This document shows positions 41,214 through 50,716 of a DNA stretch of 64,000 nt, piece after piece (position 1 is the first letter of the stretch; each line of letters starts with the position of its first letter). The notes under the pieces were generated by a model. The model saw only the letters and a list, made by a program, of their open reading frames with translations. It made no database searches and was not told the DNA's origin. The translations under genes and the position numbers were made by a program. Source of the stretch: Fimenecus sp045595185 (GTDB lineage: Bacteria; Bacillota; Clostridia; Oscillospirales; Acutalibacteraceae); NCBI GenBank assembly GCA_045595185.1, contig JAZNZX010000005.1, forward strand, positions 1 through 64,000, read 5' to 3'.

Positions 41214-41918
41214 ATGAAATATGTTTTAATTGCTGAAGATGAATCATCAATAAGAGATTTTGTCGTTATTAACCTTCGTCGTAGCGGATATGAGGTAATT
41301 GAAGCAGTTAACGGTGAAGATGCTATAAAAAAGTTTGATGAACATATAAATGAAATTGATGTTGTGATTCTTGATATTACAATGCCTATTATAGACGGAT
41401 TGGAAGTCTGTAAATACATAAGGACAAAAAGCAGTAGAATCGGAATTGTTATGCTTACTGCACGAACACAGGAAATGGATAAGGTAACAGGTCTTATGGT
41501 TGGTGCGGATGACTATGTAACAAAGCCTTTTTCACCGTCTGAATTGATGGCTCGTATTGACGCTATTTACAGACGAGTTTCATTAACCAGTGAACCTGAA
41601 AATGATAATGCTCAACAAAATGCAATTTCATTAAATGAGTTTGTTCTTGATTTGAGAAGTCATACTCTAACTAAAAATGGTATTCCAATTGAATTGACTC
41701 AGGTTGAATTCCAAATTATTGAGTTCTTTTTTTCTAATCCGAACGTGGCGTTAGAAAGAAATAAAATTCTCAAATTTGTATGGGGCGACTCATATTATGG
41801 CGATAAAAAGGTTGTTGATGTAAATATCCACAGATTAAGAAATAAGGTTGAAGACGAACCGTCACAGCCAAAGCATCTGACAACTGTTTATGGTATGGGT
41901 TATAAGTGGATTGTATAA
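41214..41918 (+). CDS. OmpR/PhoB-family response regulator
   Basis: 234 aa. The receiver domain (1-120) has the acidic pair at EDE, phosphoacceptor Asp54 in VILDITMPI, and Lys in YVTKPFSPSEL. The winged-helix domain (about 140-234) has LTQVEFQIIEFF and VDVNIHRLRNKVE. It is followed after 7 nt by its likely kinase. The specific regulon (PhoP/ResD/Vic-like) cannot be assigned. Confidence 0.93.
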   Translation: MKYVLIAEDESSIRDFVVINLRRSGYEVIEAVNGEDAIKKFDEHINEIDVVILDITMPIIDGLEVCKYIRTKSSRIGIVMLTARTQEMDKVTGLMVGADDYVTKPFSPSELMARIDAIYRRVSLTSEPENDNAQQNAISLNEFVLDLRSHTLTKNGIPIELTQVEFQIIEFFFSNPNVALERNKILKFVWGDSYYGDKKVVDVNIHRLRNKVEDEPSQPKHLTTVYGMGYKWIV

Positions 41919-41943
41919 ATATTGATTGGTGGTGACAATAAAA

Positions 41944-43350
41944 GTGAAAAAAAGTATAGTTAAGCGTTGGGCTTATACTGTCCTTGCAAGCACTGTTCTT
42001 GTCATTGTTACAATCGGTATTTTAATGGGTGCATTCATTAAAAATCAGTACTATGATGCAGTTTCTATGACACTAAATTCAAGAGCATCGTCTATGGTGA
42101 TGTCGTATTTTAATTCACAGACTACCGTATCTGATGAGATGTTTAACAAGATGGCAAAAAATTTTGTTGATAATTTTTCAGATAAAAATGTTATGGAAGT
42201 CTGGGTTATTGATAAAAACGGTAATGTTGTAGTTTCTTCTACAGGATTTTCCGTAAAAGGAGAATCATATCCTGATTATAATTATGCCAAAGCTGATGAA
42301 AACGGGCGAGGCGAGTGGATAGGACGAATGAAAAATAATGAGAAAATAATGGCATTAACCTACATTTTGCCTGAAAATTCTCAAGGTGTTAATGGTGCAA
42401 TTAGATATATTATTTCACTTGAAGATATTGATAGACAGATTTATATTATCTGGATTTCAATAGGTTTGCTTCTGATACTCGTAATATGCTTCGTTATCAC
42501 ATCAGGTGGCTTCTTTATAAATTCTATTATTAATCCTGTGCGAAAAATAAACGAAACAGCGTCGAAAATCGCGAAAGGTGACTTTAATGTTTCAATTGAA
42601 AAGCATAAATACGATGATGAAATAGGTCAGTTGTGTGATACAATAAATAATATGGCTCACGAAATAGGTGAGACAGAAAGAATGAAAAATGAGTTTATTT
42701 CAACCGTCTCGCATGAGCTGAGAACACCTTTAACTGCAATTAAGGGCTGGGGCGAAACGATTAGGTTCGCACAGAATGACGATGAACTTGTAAACAAAGG
42801 TCTTGATGTTATTGTGAATGAATCCGAACGATTATCTGACCTTGTTGAAGAATTACTTGATTTCTCAAGAATGGAAAGCGGAAAATTATCTTTAAAAAAG
42901 GCGAATTTAGATATTGTTAAAGAGCTTACTGAAGTACTTGAAGTTTTTGAAAGTCGTTCAATACGCGAGGGTATTGATATGATTATTGATATACCTTTCA
43001 AAAGCATCATTATAAACGGTGACAAAAACCGACTTAAACAGACTTTTGTAAACATTATTGATAATAGCTTTAAATACACCTCTAAAGGAGGATTTGTTAA
43101 GGTTTCTTTAAGAGTAAATAACTCAAGTGTAATGATTACAATCACTGATAATGGTTGTGGTATTTCAAAGCACGACTTACCTAAAATCAGAGATAAGTTT
43201 TATAAAGCCAATAATAGTGCAAGAGGTAGTGGCATAGGACTTGCTGTTACCGATGAAATTATTAAACTTCATAATGGCGAAATGAATATTGAAAGTGACA
43301 TTGGCATAGGTACAACGGTTACCGTTACTTTACCAAGAATCAATAAGTAA
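41944..43350 (+). CDS. Membrane sensor histidine kinase
   Basis: 468 aa. Two membrane helices (about 9-32 and 165-190) bracket an extracytoplasmic sensor of about 130 residues. A HAMP linker follows, then HisKA with STVSHELRTPLTAIKGWGE (phospho-His) and HATPase_c with NIIDNSFKYT, DNGCGIS and ARGSGIGLAVTDEII. It phosphorylates the adjacent regulator. GTG at 41944 is chosen for GGTGGTGA 8 nt upstream, over an unsupported TTG at 41926. The neighbouring lipoprotein may modulate it. Confidence 0.93.
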   Translation: MKKSIVKRWAYTVLASTVLVIVTIGILMGAFIKNQYYDAVSMTLNSRASSMVMSYFNSQTTVSDEMFNKMAKNFVDNFSDKNVMEVWVIDKNGNVVVSSTGFSVKGESYPDYNYAKADENGRGEWIGRMKNNEKIMALTYILPENSQGVNGAIRYIISLEDIDRQIYIIWISIGLLLILVICFVITSGGFFINSIINPVRKINETASKIAKGDFNVSIEKHKYDDEIGQLCDTINNMAHEIGETERMKNEFISTVSHELRTPLTAIKGWGETIRFAQNDDELVNKGLDVIVNESERLSDLVEELLDFSRMESGKLSLKKANLDIVKELTEVLEVFESRSIREGIDMIIDIPFKSIIINGDKNRLKQTFVNIIDNSFKYTSKGGFVKVSLRVNNSSVMITITDNGCGISKHDLPKIRDKFYKANNSARGSGIGLAVTDEIIKLHNGEMNIESDIGIGTTVTVTLPRINK

Positions 43351-43362
43351 GGAGTATATAAA

Positions 43363-44337
43363 TTGAGTAATAATAAGCAACACAAAACATCAATAGGTGG
43401 ACAGGCACTTATTGAAGGAATAATGATGAAAGGACCTAAGGGAACAGCTATGTCTGTTCGTTTACCTGACGGGTCAATCGATACTGAATTAGAAAAAAGT
43501 ACAGGCAAAAAAAAACCTGTAATGAAAATTCCTGTTGTAAGAGGTGTTTTCGCTTTTGTTGACTCTATGATTTCCGGTTATAAATACCTTATGAAATCTG
43601 CTGACAAAGCATTGACCGAAGAAGAAAAAGAAGAGGATATGTCAAAGCTCGATAAATGGTTAAATGACCATATGGGCGAAAAAATGATGAATATAATTAC
43701 TGCAATTTCATCAGTTTTAGGTGTTGTGCTTGCAATGCTCGTTTTTCTTTATCTTCCGATTGAAGCGGTTGATTTATTTGATACATATGTGTTAAAAAGT
43801 GTTGATATTGCTAAGTTTCATCCTTTAATTGAAGGAATTATGAGAATTATTATATTCATCCTTTATATGTATTTTGTTTCAAAAATGTCAATGATTAAGA
43901 GAGTTTTTATGTATCATGGTGCTGAACATAAGGCAATTTTTTGCTATGAAAACGGCCTTGAATTAACAGTTGAAAATGTGCGTAAAATGTCAAGATTTCA
44001 TCCGAGATGCGGAACTGCCTTTATGTTTGTAATGATTATTTTAAGTATGATTACTTCATTTTCTCTGGTTATCATTTTCCCTGAGCTTGCAAATATAAAT
44101 AAAATTTTATGGATGATAATTAAGCTTGCAATTCTTCCTGTTGTAATGGGTATCGGATATGAATTTATCAAATATGCAGGTAAGCACGAAAATATTATTG
44201 TTAAGGTGTTGTCTTATCCTGGTCTTTTGATGCAAAGAATTACAACAGTTGAACCAACTGATGATATTATCGAAGTTGCAATTGAGTCAATTAACGCAGT
44301 AATTACTGATAATCCTGAGGATGATATGATAAAATGA
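43363..44337 (+). CDS. DUF1385 membrane protein (YqhQ family)
   Basis: 324 aa. The N-terminal TSIGGQALIEGIMMKGP and the central FMYHGAEHKAIFCYENGLE and FHPRCGTAFMFVMII are the DUF1385 signatures, with several membrane helices between and after. The conserved His/Cys positions suggest metal binding. Function unknown. Start is TTG 43363 after AAGGAG. Its stop overlaps prmC by 4 nt, an arrangement also seen in other Clostridia. Confidence 0.9.
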   Translation: MSNNKQHKTSIGGQALIEGIMMKGPKGTAMSVRLPDGSIDTELEKSTGKKKPVMKIPVVRGVFAFVDSMISGYKYLMKSADKALTEEEKEEDMSKLDKWLNDHMGEKMMNIITAISSVLGVVLAMLVFLYLPIEAVDLFDTYVLKSVDIAKFHPLIEGIMRIIIFILYMYFVSKMSMIKRVFMYHGAEHKAIFCYENGLELTVENVRKMSRFHPRCGTAFMFVMIILSMITSFSLVIIFPELANINKILWMIIKLAILPVVMGIGYEFIKYAGKHENIIVKVLSYPGLLMQRITTVEPTDDIIEVAIESINAVITDNPEDDMIK

Positions 44338-45164
44338 CAATAAAGGAATTATATACTTACTGTTGTAATGAGTTGTCATTTACTGACTCCGGTGACTTTG
44401 AAGCATTGTGTTTATTTAATGATATTCTTGGCTTTTCACGAGAACAGATTTTATTTAATATTCAAGATGTAACAAATGAGCATAAGAAAATTATTGACAA
44501 TTTGATTAACAGACGAAAAAATGGTGAACCATTACAGTATATTCTTGGTAAATGGGACTTTTATGACCTGACTTTTTCGGTAGGCGAAGGTGTATTGATT
44601 CCAAGACCTGAAACTGAGATGCTTGTAGATTTTGCACTTGATAAAATGAAGGGTATTGAAAACCCTGTCATATATGACCTTTGTTCAGGCACAGGATGTA
44701 TCGGTTTGACAATTGCCAAGCATTTGAAAAATGCAAAAGTCTTTTTGCTTGAAAAAGAAAAAAAAGCATTTAAGTATTTACAAAAAAATAAAGAAGATTT
44801 AAATCTTGATAATGTAGTTATCGTAAATGATGATTTATTTACAGTTGATTTGTCTTTATTTCCTGATGCCGACCTTATTGTGTCAAATCCACCTTATATA
44901 ATGTCAGATGAAATTTTCACTTTACAAAAAGAGGTGTTATTTGAACCCTTTACTGCACTTGATGGTGGAAAAGACGGATATGACTTTTATAGATGTCTTT
45001 CTGACAGATGGTGTAATAAAGTAAAAAAGAACGGATTTATTGCTTTGGAATGTGGTGAAAACCAAAGCAAACAGATTATTGAATTATTTAATGATAAAAT
45101 TGTTGAAAGTAATGTGATTTTTGATTTTAACGATATTGACAGAATTGTTACTTTTAGAATATAA
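44334..45164 (+). CDS. prmC: Peptide chain release factor N5-glutamine methyltransferase
   Basis: 276 aa. It methylates the GGQ glutamine of RF1/RF2. The five-helix N-domain is followed by LIPRPETEMLVDFAL, the SAM motif YDLCSGTGCIGLTIA and the catalytic IVSNPPYIM. Full family length. prfA is not adjacent here as it is in many bacteria. Confidence 0.94.
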   Translation: MTIKELYTYCCNELSFTDSGDFEALCLFNDILGFSREQILFNIQDVTNEHKKIIDNLINRRKNGEPLQYILGKWDFYDLTFSVGEGVLIPRPETEMLVDFALDKMKGIENPVIYDLCSGTGCIGLTIAKHLKNAKVFLLEKEKKAFKYLQKNKEDLNLDNVVIVNDDLFTVDLSLFPDADLIVSNPPYIMSDEIFTLQKEVLFEPFTALDGGKDGYDFYRCLSDRWCNKVKKNGFIALECGENQSKQIIELFNDKIVESNVIFDFNDIDRIVTFRI

Positions 45165-45195
45165 TAATATTTTAGAAAACTGAAAGGGTTTTAAG

Positions 45196-45864
45196 ATGCT
45201 TTTAGATGTTTTAAGAGGTAATACAGACGGACTAAGCCTTATTGTTACCTTTTTTTCAAGATTATTTGTAATTTTTTGTACTATGCCTGTGCATGAATAT
45301 GCTCATGCACTTATAGCTACAAAACTTGGTGACCAGACACCACGATTATCAGGAAGACTCACTCTTAATCCGATGGCTCATATTTCACCACTTGGTGCAA
45401 TTATGATATTTCTTTGTGGTTTCGGTTATGCAAAGCCTGTTAATGTTAATCCGAGAAATTTCAATGACCCTAAAAAGGGTATGGCTTTAACTGCAATTGC
45501 AGGTCCTGTATCAAATCTTATTATGGGATTTGTTTGCATATTGTTAGCAAACCTGTTTACAAAAATTTTAGGTAATATGACTTCATTGTTACCGTATGCA
45601 GTATATTATTTTCTTTATTTTGCAGGTGTGGTAAATGTAAATCTTGCTGTTTTTAATCTTTTACCGATTCCGCCATTGGACGGTTCAAGAATTTTACAGC
45701 TTTTGATTCCTGCAAAGTATTATTATAAGTTTTTACAATATGAACGTTATGTAGTTATTGTTGTATTTATTCTTATTTTGACAGGTGTTCTTTCAGGTCC
45801 GCTTTCATATATATCAAGTTTGATTATTGGGCTATTTTCATCAATTGCAGGTTTGATTTTCTGA
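45196..45864 (+). CDS. Site-2 protease family (M50) membrane metalloprotease
   Basis: 222 aa rhomboid-sized S2P with about five helices. Zinc motif MPVHEYAHALIA (HExxH at 33-37) and the third ligand in LLPIPPLDGSRIL are intact. It may cleave membrane-embedded substrates such as anti-sigma factors or remnant signal peptides. Leads the scpA-scpB run, separated by 18 nt, a synteny common in Clostridia. Confidence 0.92.
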   Translation: MLLDVLRGNTDGLSLIVTFFSRLFVIFCTMPVHEYAHALIATKLGDQTPRLSGRLTLNPMAHISPLGAIMIFLCGFGYAKPVNVNPRNFNDPKKGMALTAIAGPVSNLIMGFVCILLANLFTKILGNMTSLLPYAVYYFLYFAGVVNVNLAVFNLLPIPPLDGSRILQLLIPAKYYYKFLQYERYVVIVVFILILTGVLSGPLSYISSLIIGLFSSIAGLIF

Positions 45865-45882
45865 TTTGTAAAGGAACTATTT

Positions 45883-46620
45883 ATGGAAAAAATATCATAT
45901 AAAATAGATGTTTTTGAAGGTCCGATGGACTTGCTTTTACATCTAATTTCAAAACACAAATTGAATATATATGATATTCCGATTGTTACATTGGTTGAGC
46001 AATATGTTGAATATGTTCGTCAGATGCAACAGGAAGATATGTATGTTGCCTCTGAATTTCTTGAGATGGCAGCTCGTCTTGTTTATCTTAAATCGGTTTC
46101 CTTATTGCCTGTTCATACTGAGGCTGATGAACTTAAAAATGAGCTTCAGGGCGAGCTTATTGAGTATCGCGATATGAAAGCGATGGCTGAAAAATTGTCA
46201 GAAAATACTGAAGGTTTTTCAACATTTATAAGAAAACAGGAAAAAATTGAAGTTGACCAGACATATAATCGTTTTCATGAGGTTGGTGAACTTCTTGAAG
46301 CATATATTTCTGCTGCAGGAAAAAAACTTAAACAGTTACCGCCACCGATTGAAGCATTTCGTGAAATTGTTGTTAAGAAAGTTGTGTCTGTAAGTTCTAA
46401 AATATCCAATATTTTTAAAAAGCTTTCTTCAAAAAGTAAAAAATCAAAATGGAAGTCAATGTTTAATGATGCTGAATCCCGTTCTGATATGGTAGCAACA
46501 TTTTTGGCACTTTTAGAATTGACTAAATCAAAAAAAATCAAAGTTGTCGGCGATGGTGAAGAAGCCGAAGTTGAATTGATTGATTCGGACTTTACAGATG
46601 TTAGTGAGGAATGGAATTAA
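45883..46620 (+). CDS. scpA: Segregation and condensation protein A
   Basis: 245 aa kleisin that bridges SMC heads. It begins YKIDVFEGPMDLLLHLISKH, and has VYLKSVSLLPV and a C-terminal winged-helix part near VATFLALLELTKSKKI. Followed by scpB with the stop 1 nt before its ATG. AAGGAA precedes the start. Confidence 0.96.
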   Translation: MEKISYKIDVFEGPMDLLLHLISKHKLNIYDIPIVTLVEQYVEYVRQMQQEDMYVASEFLEMAARLVYLKSVSLLPVHTEADELKNELQGELIEYRDMKAMAEKLSENTEGFSTFIRKQEKIEVDQTYNRFHEVGELLEAYISAAGKKLKQLPPPIEAFREIVVKKVVSVSSKISNIFKKLSSKSKKSKWKSMFNDAESRSDMVATFLALLELTKSKKIKVVGDGEEAEVELIDSDFTDVSEEWN

Positions 46621-46621
46621 T

Positions 46622-47188
46622 ATGAAGGCAAGTAAGTTACAGGCCGCTGTTGAAGCAATTTTATTTGCATCGGGTGAGCCGGTTGAACTTGAAAAAATTG
46701 CACAGGTGCTTGAAATTGAGCCTGAGGTTTGCGAACAGGTAATTCTCAATTTATCTGCAAAACTTGATGAAGTTAATAGTGGAATTTGTGTCTTAAAGCT
46801 TGGCAATATGTATCAGCTTTCTTCAAGAACGGAATATGCAGAGGTTATTCGTGATGTTCTTGAATTAAGAAAGAATACACCACTTTCTCCGGCTGCATTT
46901 GAAGTGTTGGCTGTAATCGCATATAATCAACCTGTTACAAAATCTTTTATTGAGCAAATTCGCGGTGTTGATTGTAGTGGTGTTATTGCAACCTTGTGCC
47001 AGAAAAAGCTTATTGAAGAAAAGGGCCGACTTGATTTGCCCGGACGACCATTAATTTATGGTACTACTCCTGACTTCTTAAGATGTTTTTCTATTTCATC
47101 TCTTGATGAATTACCTGAATTACCACAAAAAGATACAGAACAGGTTGAAGAACAAGCTAATGAAGAAGATAGTCAAGCAATAGAATAA
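46622..47188 (+). CDS. scpB: Segregation and condensation protein B
   Basis: 188 aa double winged-helix partner of ScpA. AAVEAILFASGEPVELEKI, FEVLAVIAYNQPVTKSFIEQ and GRPLIYGTTPDFLRCF are family hallmarks. ATG at 46622 (GAGGAATGG upstream) is used; the in-frame extension upstream lies within scpA. C-terminal tail is acidic. Confidence 0.95.
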   Translation: MKASKLQAAVEAILFASGEPVELEKIAQVLEIEPEVCEQVILNLSAKLDEVNSGICVLKLGNMYQLSSRTEYAEVIRDVLELRKNTPLSPAAFEVLAVIAYNQPVTKSFIEQIRGVDCSGVIATLCQKKLIEEKGRLDLPGRPLIYGTTPDFLRCFSISSLDELPELPQKDTEQVEEQANEEDSQAIE

Positions 47189-47222
47189 ATATATTATAAA
47201 GTACATACGAGGAGGTGTTATT

Positions 47223-47927
47223 TTGACTTTTTTATATATTCTTTTAGGAATTATTTTGTTTTTTGTTTTACTGTTAAGTATTCGTATTACAATAAATGCT
47301 GAATATTTTGATGAATTTAAACTTAGTCTTTCTTGGCTGTTTTTAAAAATTCAGATTCTTCCTTCAAAGAAAAAGGATAAACCTAAAAAAGAAAAGAAAC
47401 CTAAAGAAGAAAAGCCAAAAGAAGAACCTGCTCCTGAAACTGAAACGGACGAAGAGCCAAAGGAAAAGAAAGAAAATATTTTTGTTACATTCTATAATAA
47501 TCAAGGCTTCGACGGTGTTGTACAGTTAGTCAACAATGCTGCAGCTTCGCTGGGAAAGATGTTCGGTTCATTTAAAAAGCATATTGTTATTCGTGAGCTT
47601 TACTTATTTATGACGGTGACAGGTGGTTGTGATGCTGCTGAAACAGCTTTGCAGTACGGACAGCTTTGTCAAAAGGTATTTCCTGCTATGGGATTTATCT
47701 GTTCTAATTTACCTGTTAAAAAATATGATGTTGAAATTGAACCTGATTTTTTAGGACTTAAAAATACTGCACAATTTGCAGTGTCTGTACATATAAGACC
47801 GATTTTCTTTATAAATGCAATAATTGTTCTTGTATTCAGACTTTTGTTTAAGGTTGTATTAAAATTCCTTAAAGGAATTAAAAATAATAACAAAAATCAA
47901 AATATAAATGAAGGTGGTGCTTTATGA
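47223..47927 (+). CDS. DUF2953 membrane protein
   Basis: 234 aa with an N-terminal helix (LYILLGIILFFVLLLSIRI), a lysine/glutamate-rich linker at about 55-82, and a C-terminal DUF2953 region. It starts at TTG 47223, 5 nt after GGAGGTG, and overlaps gerW by 4 nt. The same pair (ytfI-ytfJ) occurs in Bacillus, so a sporulation-related role is likely though unproven. Confidence 0.83.
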   Translation: MTFLYILLGIILFFVLLLSIRITINAEYFDEFKLSLSWLFLKIQILPSKKKDKPKKEKKPKEEKPKEEPAPETETDEEPKEKKENIFVTFYNNQGFDGVVQLVNNAAASLGKMFGSFKKHIVIRELYLFMTVTGGCDAAETALQYGQLCQKVFPAMGFICSNLPVKKYDVEIEPDFLGLKNTAQFAVSVHIRPIFFINAIIVLVFRLLFKVVLKFLKGIKNNNKNQNINEGGAL

Positions 47928-48349
47928 TGAAAGATAAGTCATCAGCAGCAGGAATTCTCGAATCTACAATTGAAAAGGTTAAGGACCTTGTTAATGTCAG
48001 CACAATCATTGGTGAACCAATGAAGGTTGAAGGCGGAGTTACAATTATTCCTGTTTCAAAGGTTACATATGGCTTTGCTTCAGGTGGCTCAGATTTCCCA
48101 TCAAAATCAAATAAAGATATATTTGGTGGTGGCGGTGGTGCCGGTGTAACAATTCTTCCTGTTGCATTTTTAGTAATTGATGCTTACGGTAATGTTGATG
48201 TTAAGCATATTACTGCATTTGATAATGCTGCAGAACGCATTGTAGGTCTTGTACCTGAAATGTTTGATAAGGTTTCAAATGCCGTTAATAAGGCGAAAAT
48301 GGACAAGGCTGTTGCAACAGCTACAATTGGTGAAGAAACAGCAGAATAA
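47924..48349 (+). CDS. gerW: GerW-family sporulation protein (YtfJ)
   Basis: 141 aa. The conserved core is VNVSTIIGEPMKVEGGVTII, then PVSKVTYGFASGG and a glycine run GGGGGAGVTILPVAFLVI. GerW is a spore inner-membrane-associated protein needed for L-alanine germination in Bacillus. It follows the DUF2953 gene with overlap and precedes the rluB-like gene. Confidence 0.93.
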   Translation: MMKDKSSAAGILESTIEKVKDLVNVSTIIGEPMKVEGGVTIIPVSKVTYGFASGGSDFPSKSNKDIFGGGGGAGVTILPVAFLVIDAYGNVDVKHITAFDNAAERIVGLVPEMFDKVSNAVNKAKMDKAVATATIGEETAE

Positions 48350-48364
48350 GATATAAACTATCAG

Positions 48365-48390
48365 CGTTGAGGGCTTTTTGGCTCTCAACG
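48365..48390 (+). terminator. Hairpin, possible weak terminator
   Basis: A 10-bp stem (CGTTGAGGGC / GCTCTCAACG, one wobble) with loop TTTTTG. No T tract follows, so termination is doubtful. Confidence 0.4.
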
Positions 48391-48427
48391 GTGATTCTAT
48401 ATTATTATAAAGGTATCAGGTGTAGTT

Positions 48428-49174
48428 ATGGCAGATAATAAAGTCAGACTTCAGAAATATTTGTCTGAGTGTGGTGTTGCATCAAGACGTAAGGCTGAAG
48501 ATTTGATTATGGCAGGTAAGGTTAAGGTTAACGGCAAACCTGCATCTATCGGTGACAAAATTGACCCTAAAAATGACACGGTTGTTGTTGCAGGAAAAAA
48601 AGTAAAGAAAACAAAGAAAAATACTTATATTATGCTTCATAAACCACGCGGATTTATTACAACTCTCAGTGATGAAATGGGCAGAAAGTGTGTTGCACAG
48701 CTTGTTGAGGATGTTGGCACCCGTGTTTATCCTGTAGGAAGACTTGACCGCGACTCAGAAGGTCTTTTATTATTGACTGATGATGGTGAGTTTGCTAATG
48801 CACTTACTCATCCTACTCGTCATGTCCCAAAGACATATCGTGTAACAGTAAGACCGACAATTACGGAAGAACAGATTACAGCTCTTACAACAGGTATTGA
48901 AATTGATGGCAGAATGACAATGCCGTCAGAGGTTCGTGTGCTTGAGAAAAAAGAGGGCAGAGTTGTTCTTGAAATCATAATTTATGAGGGTCGTAACCGA
49001 CAAATCAGAAAAATGTGTGATTCATTAGGCCTTGAGGTTGCAAGACTTAAAAGAACTCAGATTGGTTCTGTTAAATTAGGTATGTTAAAACAGGGGGATT
49101 GGCGTAATCTTACTGAAGAAGAAGTCCACAAGCTTATTGTTGCGTCATCTCTTGACAGAAAGAATTTGAAATAA
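48428..49174 (+). CDS. rluB: rRNA pseudouridine synthase, RluB/RsuA family
   Basis: 248 aa. An S4 RNA-binding domain (RLQKYLSECGVASRRKAEDL) is followed by the catalytic GRLDRDSEGLLLLTDDG with the nucleophilic Asp and then EGRNRQIRKMCDSLG. It probably modifies 23S rRNA near U2605. In Bacillus rluB also lies downstream of scpAB. The next gene starts on its last base. Confidence 0.92.
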   Translation: MADNKVRLQKYLSECGVASRRKAEDLIMAGKVKVNGKPASIGDKIDPKNDTVVVAGKKVKKTKKNTYIMLHKPRGFITTLSDEMGRKCVAQLVEDVGTRVYPVGRLDRDSEGLLLLTDDGEFANALTHPTRHVPKTYRVTVRPTITEEQITALTTGIEIDGRMTMPSEVRVLEKKEGRVVLEIIIYEGRNRQIRKMCDSLGLEVARLKRTQIGSVKLGMLKQGDWRNLTEEEVHKLIVASSLDRKNLK

Positions 49175-49548
49175 TGATTTTTTATAAACCGGTTAGTGAA
49201 ATTGAAAAAGTTAAGGAAATATACGTTGATTTTTCATTTGATGATGATTGCATATATGGTTCGTATATAGGTATTGATGAAGATTCAAATGAAGTTGGCA
49301 GATGTCTTGTAAAAATTGATAAGTATAAATGTTATTTCCTTAGCGTTGAATGTGATTATTCCGACGGACTTCTTGTTGAAGGATTTTTGCGTTCAGGACT
49401 TAATTATTGTGCAAACAGAAATGCTTATATGTGCTATTGTGAAATTGAGGCAATAAGTAATGTTTTAAAGCATTTGGGATTTGAATATAAAAATGGTGTT
49501 TACAGTGGAGATATTCCTACATTATTAAAAGGTAGTTGCTGTAAATAG
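49174..49548 (+). CDS. Uncharacterised protein, possible GNAT-like fold
   Basis: 124 aa. It overlaps the rluB stop by 1 nt. The middle (SDGLLVEGFLRSGLNYCANR and ISNVLKHLGFEYKNGVYSG) has the spacing of a small N-acetyltransferase-like domain, but the acetyl-CoA loop is not evident. Seven cysteines, including a CC pair near the C-terminus (LLKGSCCK), are notable. I do not recognise the family with certainty; function unknown. Confidence 0.62.
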   Translation: MIFYKPVSEIEKVKEIYVDFSFDDDCIYGSYIGIDEDSNEVGRCLVKIDKYKCYFLSVECDYSDGLLVEGFLRSGLNYCANRNAYMCYCEIEAISNVLKHLGFEYKNGVYSGDIPTLLKGSCCK

Positions 49549-49567
49549 TATTCACGGAGTTGAATTT

Positions 49568-50452
49568 ATGATTAGAAGTATGACCGGCTATGGTCGTTCA
49601 CAGGCAGTAGTTGATACAATGAATATTACTGTTGAATTAAAAAGTGTAAATCACAGATATTTTGAGTTTAATTCTCGAGTACCGAGAAATTATGGCTTTT
49701 TGGACGAAAAGCTTAAAAGCTATATCGGTTCACGAGTTTCACGAGGAAAAGTTGAATGTTATGTTTCTGTTGAAAATTTAGAGGATGATGAAATAGAAAT
49801 TCTTGTTAATCATTCACTTGCACAGTCTTATCTTGGTGCATTAAAGGAACTTGCAGAAAGAAATGAGCTTAATCTTCGTGATGATTTAGCAATGTCATCA
49901 CTTGCTCGTTATAACGATATTTTTACTGTACATAAGCAAGAAGCTGACGAAGAAAAAATCTGGAACGCTGTTAAATCAGTTGCTGAAACTGCAGTTGATA
50001 AGTTTATCGAAATGCGTGAAACTGAAGGTAACAAGTTGAAAAATGATGTTCTTTCAAGAGCTGATTTGATTCTCCGGAAGGTATCCTTAATTGAGGAACG
50101 TTCTCCTGAAACTGTTAAGGAATACAACGAAAAATTGATGGCAAGAATCAACGAATTTTTATCTGATGTTCAGGTTGATGAGCAGAGATTATTGACTGAA
50201 TGTGCAATTTTTGCCGACAAGGTTGCTGTGGCTGAAGAAACAGTAAGACTCAGAAGCCATATTGACCAGTTAAGACAGTTCCTTGAAAGTGACGAGGCTG
50301 TCGGTCGAAAAACGGATTTTCTTGTGCAGGAAATGAATCGTGAAGCAAATACAATTGGTTCAAAAGCACAGGATGTTACAATTGCTCGTTGCGTTATTGA
50401 CATAAAAGCTGAAATTGAAAAAATCAGAGAACAAATTCAGAATATTGAATGA
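49568..50452 (+). CDS. yicC: YicC family endoribonuclease
   Basis: 294 aa. The N-terminal MIRSMTGYGRSQ and the VELKSVNHRYFEFNSRVPR block, with the C-terminal KTDFLVQEMNREANTIGSKA, define YicC/YloC. E. coli YicC participates in sRNA (RyhB) decay. It opens the conserved yicC-remA-gmk-rpoZ run. Confidence 0.93.
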   Translation: MIRSMTGYGRSQAVVDTMNITVELKSVNHRYFEFNSRVPRNYGFLDEKLKSYIGSRVSRGKVECYVSVENLEDDEIEILVNHSLAQSYLGALKELAERNELNLRDDLAMSSLARYNDIFTVHKQEADEEKIWNAVKSVAETAVDKFIEMRETEGNKLKNDVLSRADLILRKVSLIEERSPETVKEYNEKLMARINEFLSDVQVDEQRLLTECAIFADKVAVAEETVRLRSHIDQLRQFLESDEAVGRKTDFLVQEMNREANTIGSKAQDVTIARCVIDIKAEIEKIREQIQNIE

Positions 50453-50461
50453 GGTATTATT

Positions 50462-50716
50462 ATGAAATTGATAAATATCGGTTTTGGTAATGCCGTTAAT
50501 TCTGACAGAGTAATTGCGATAATTTCAACAGATTCTGCTCCTGCGAAACGAATTCTTTCTCAGGCAAAAGAAAAAAATATGCTGATTGATGCAACACAGG
50601 GCAGAAAAACACAAGCGATTCTTATTATGGATAGTGACCATATTGTTTCAACTTATTTAAAGGCTGAAACAATATTAAACAGAACGGAGATAGAGGGGTC
50701 CGGATATGGCGAATAA
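50462..50716 (+). CDS. remA: RemA (DUF370) DNA-binding regulator
   Basis: 84 aa. KLINIGFGNAVNSDRVIAII and DATQGRKTQAILIMDSDHIV are the DUF370 hallmarks. RemA is a ring-forming DNA binder controlling matrix genes in Bacillus. It overlaps gmk by 11 nt. Confidence 0.95.
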   Translation: MKLINIGFGNAVNSDRVIAIISTDSAPAKRILSQAKEKNMLIDATQGRKTQAILIMDSDHIVSTYLKAETILNRTEIEGSGYGE

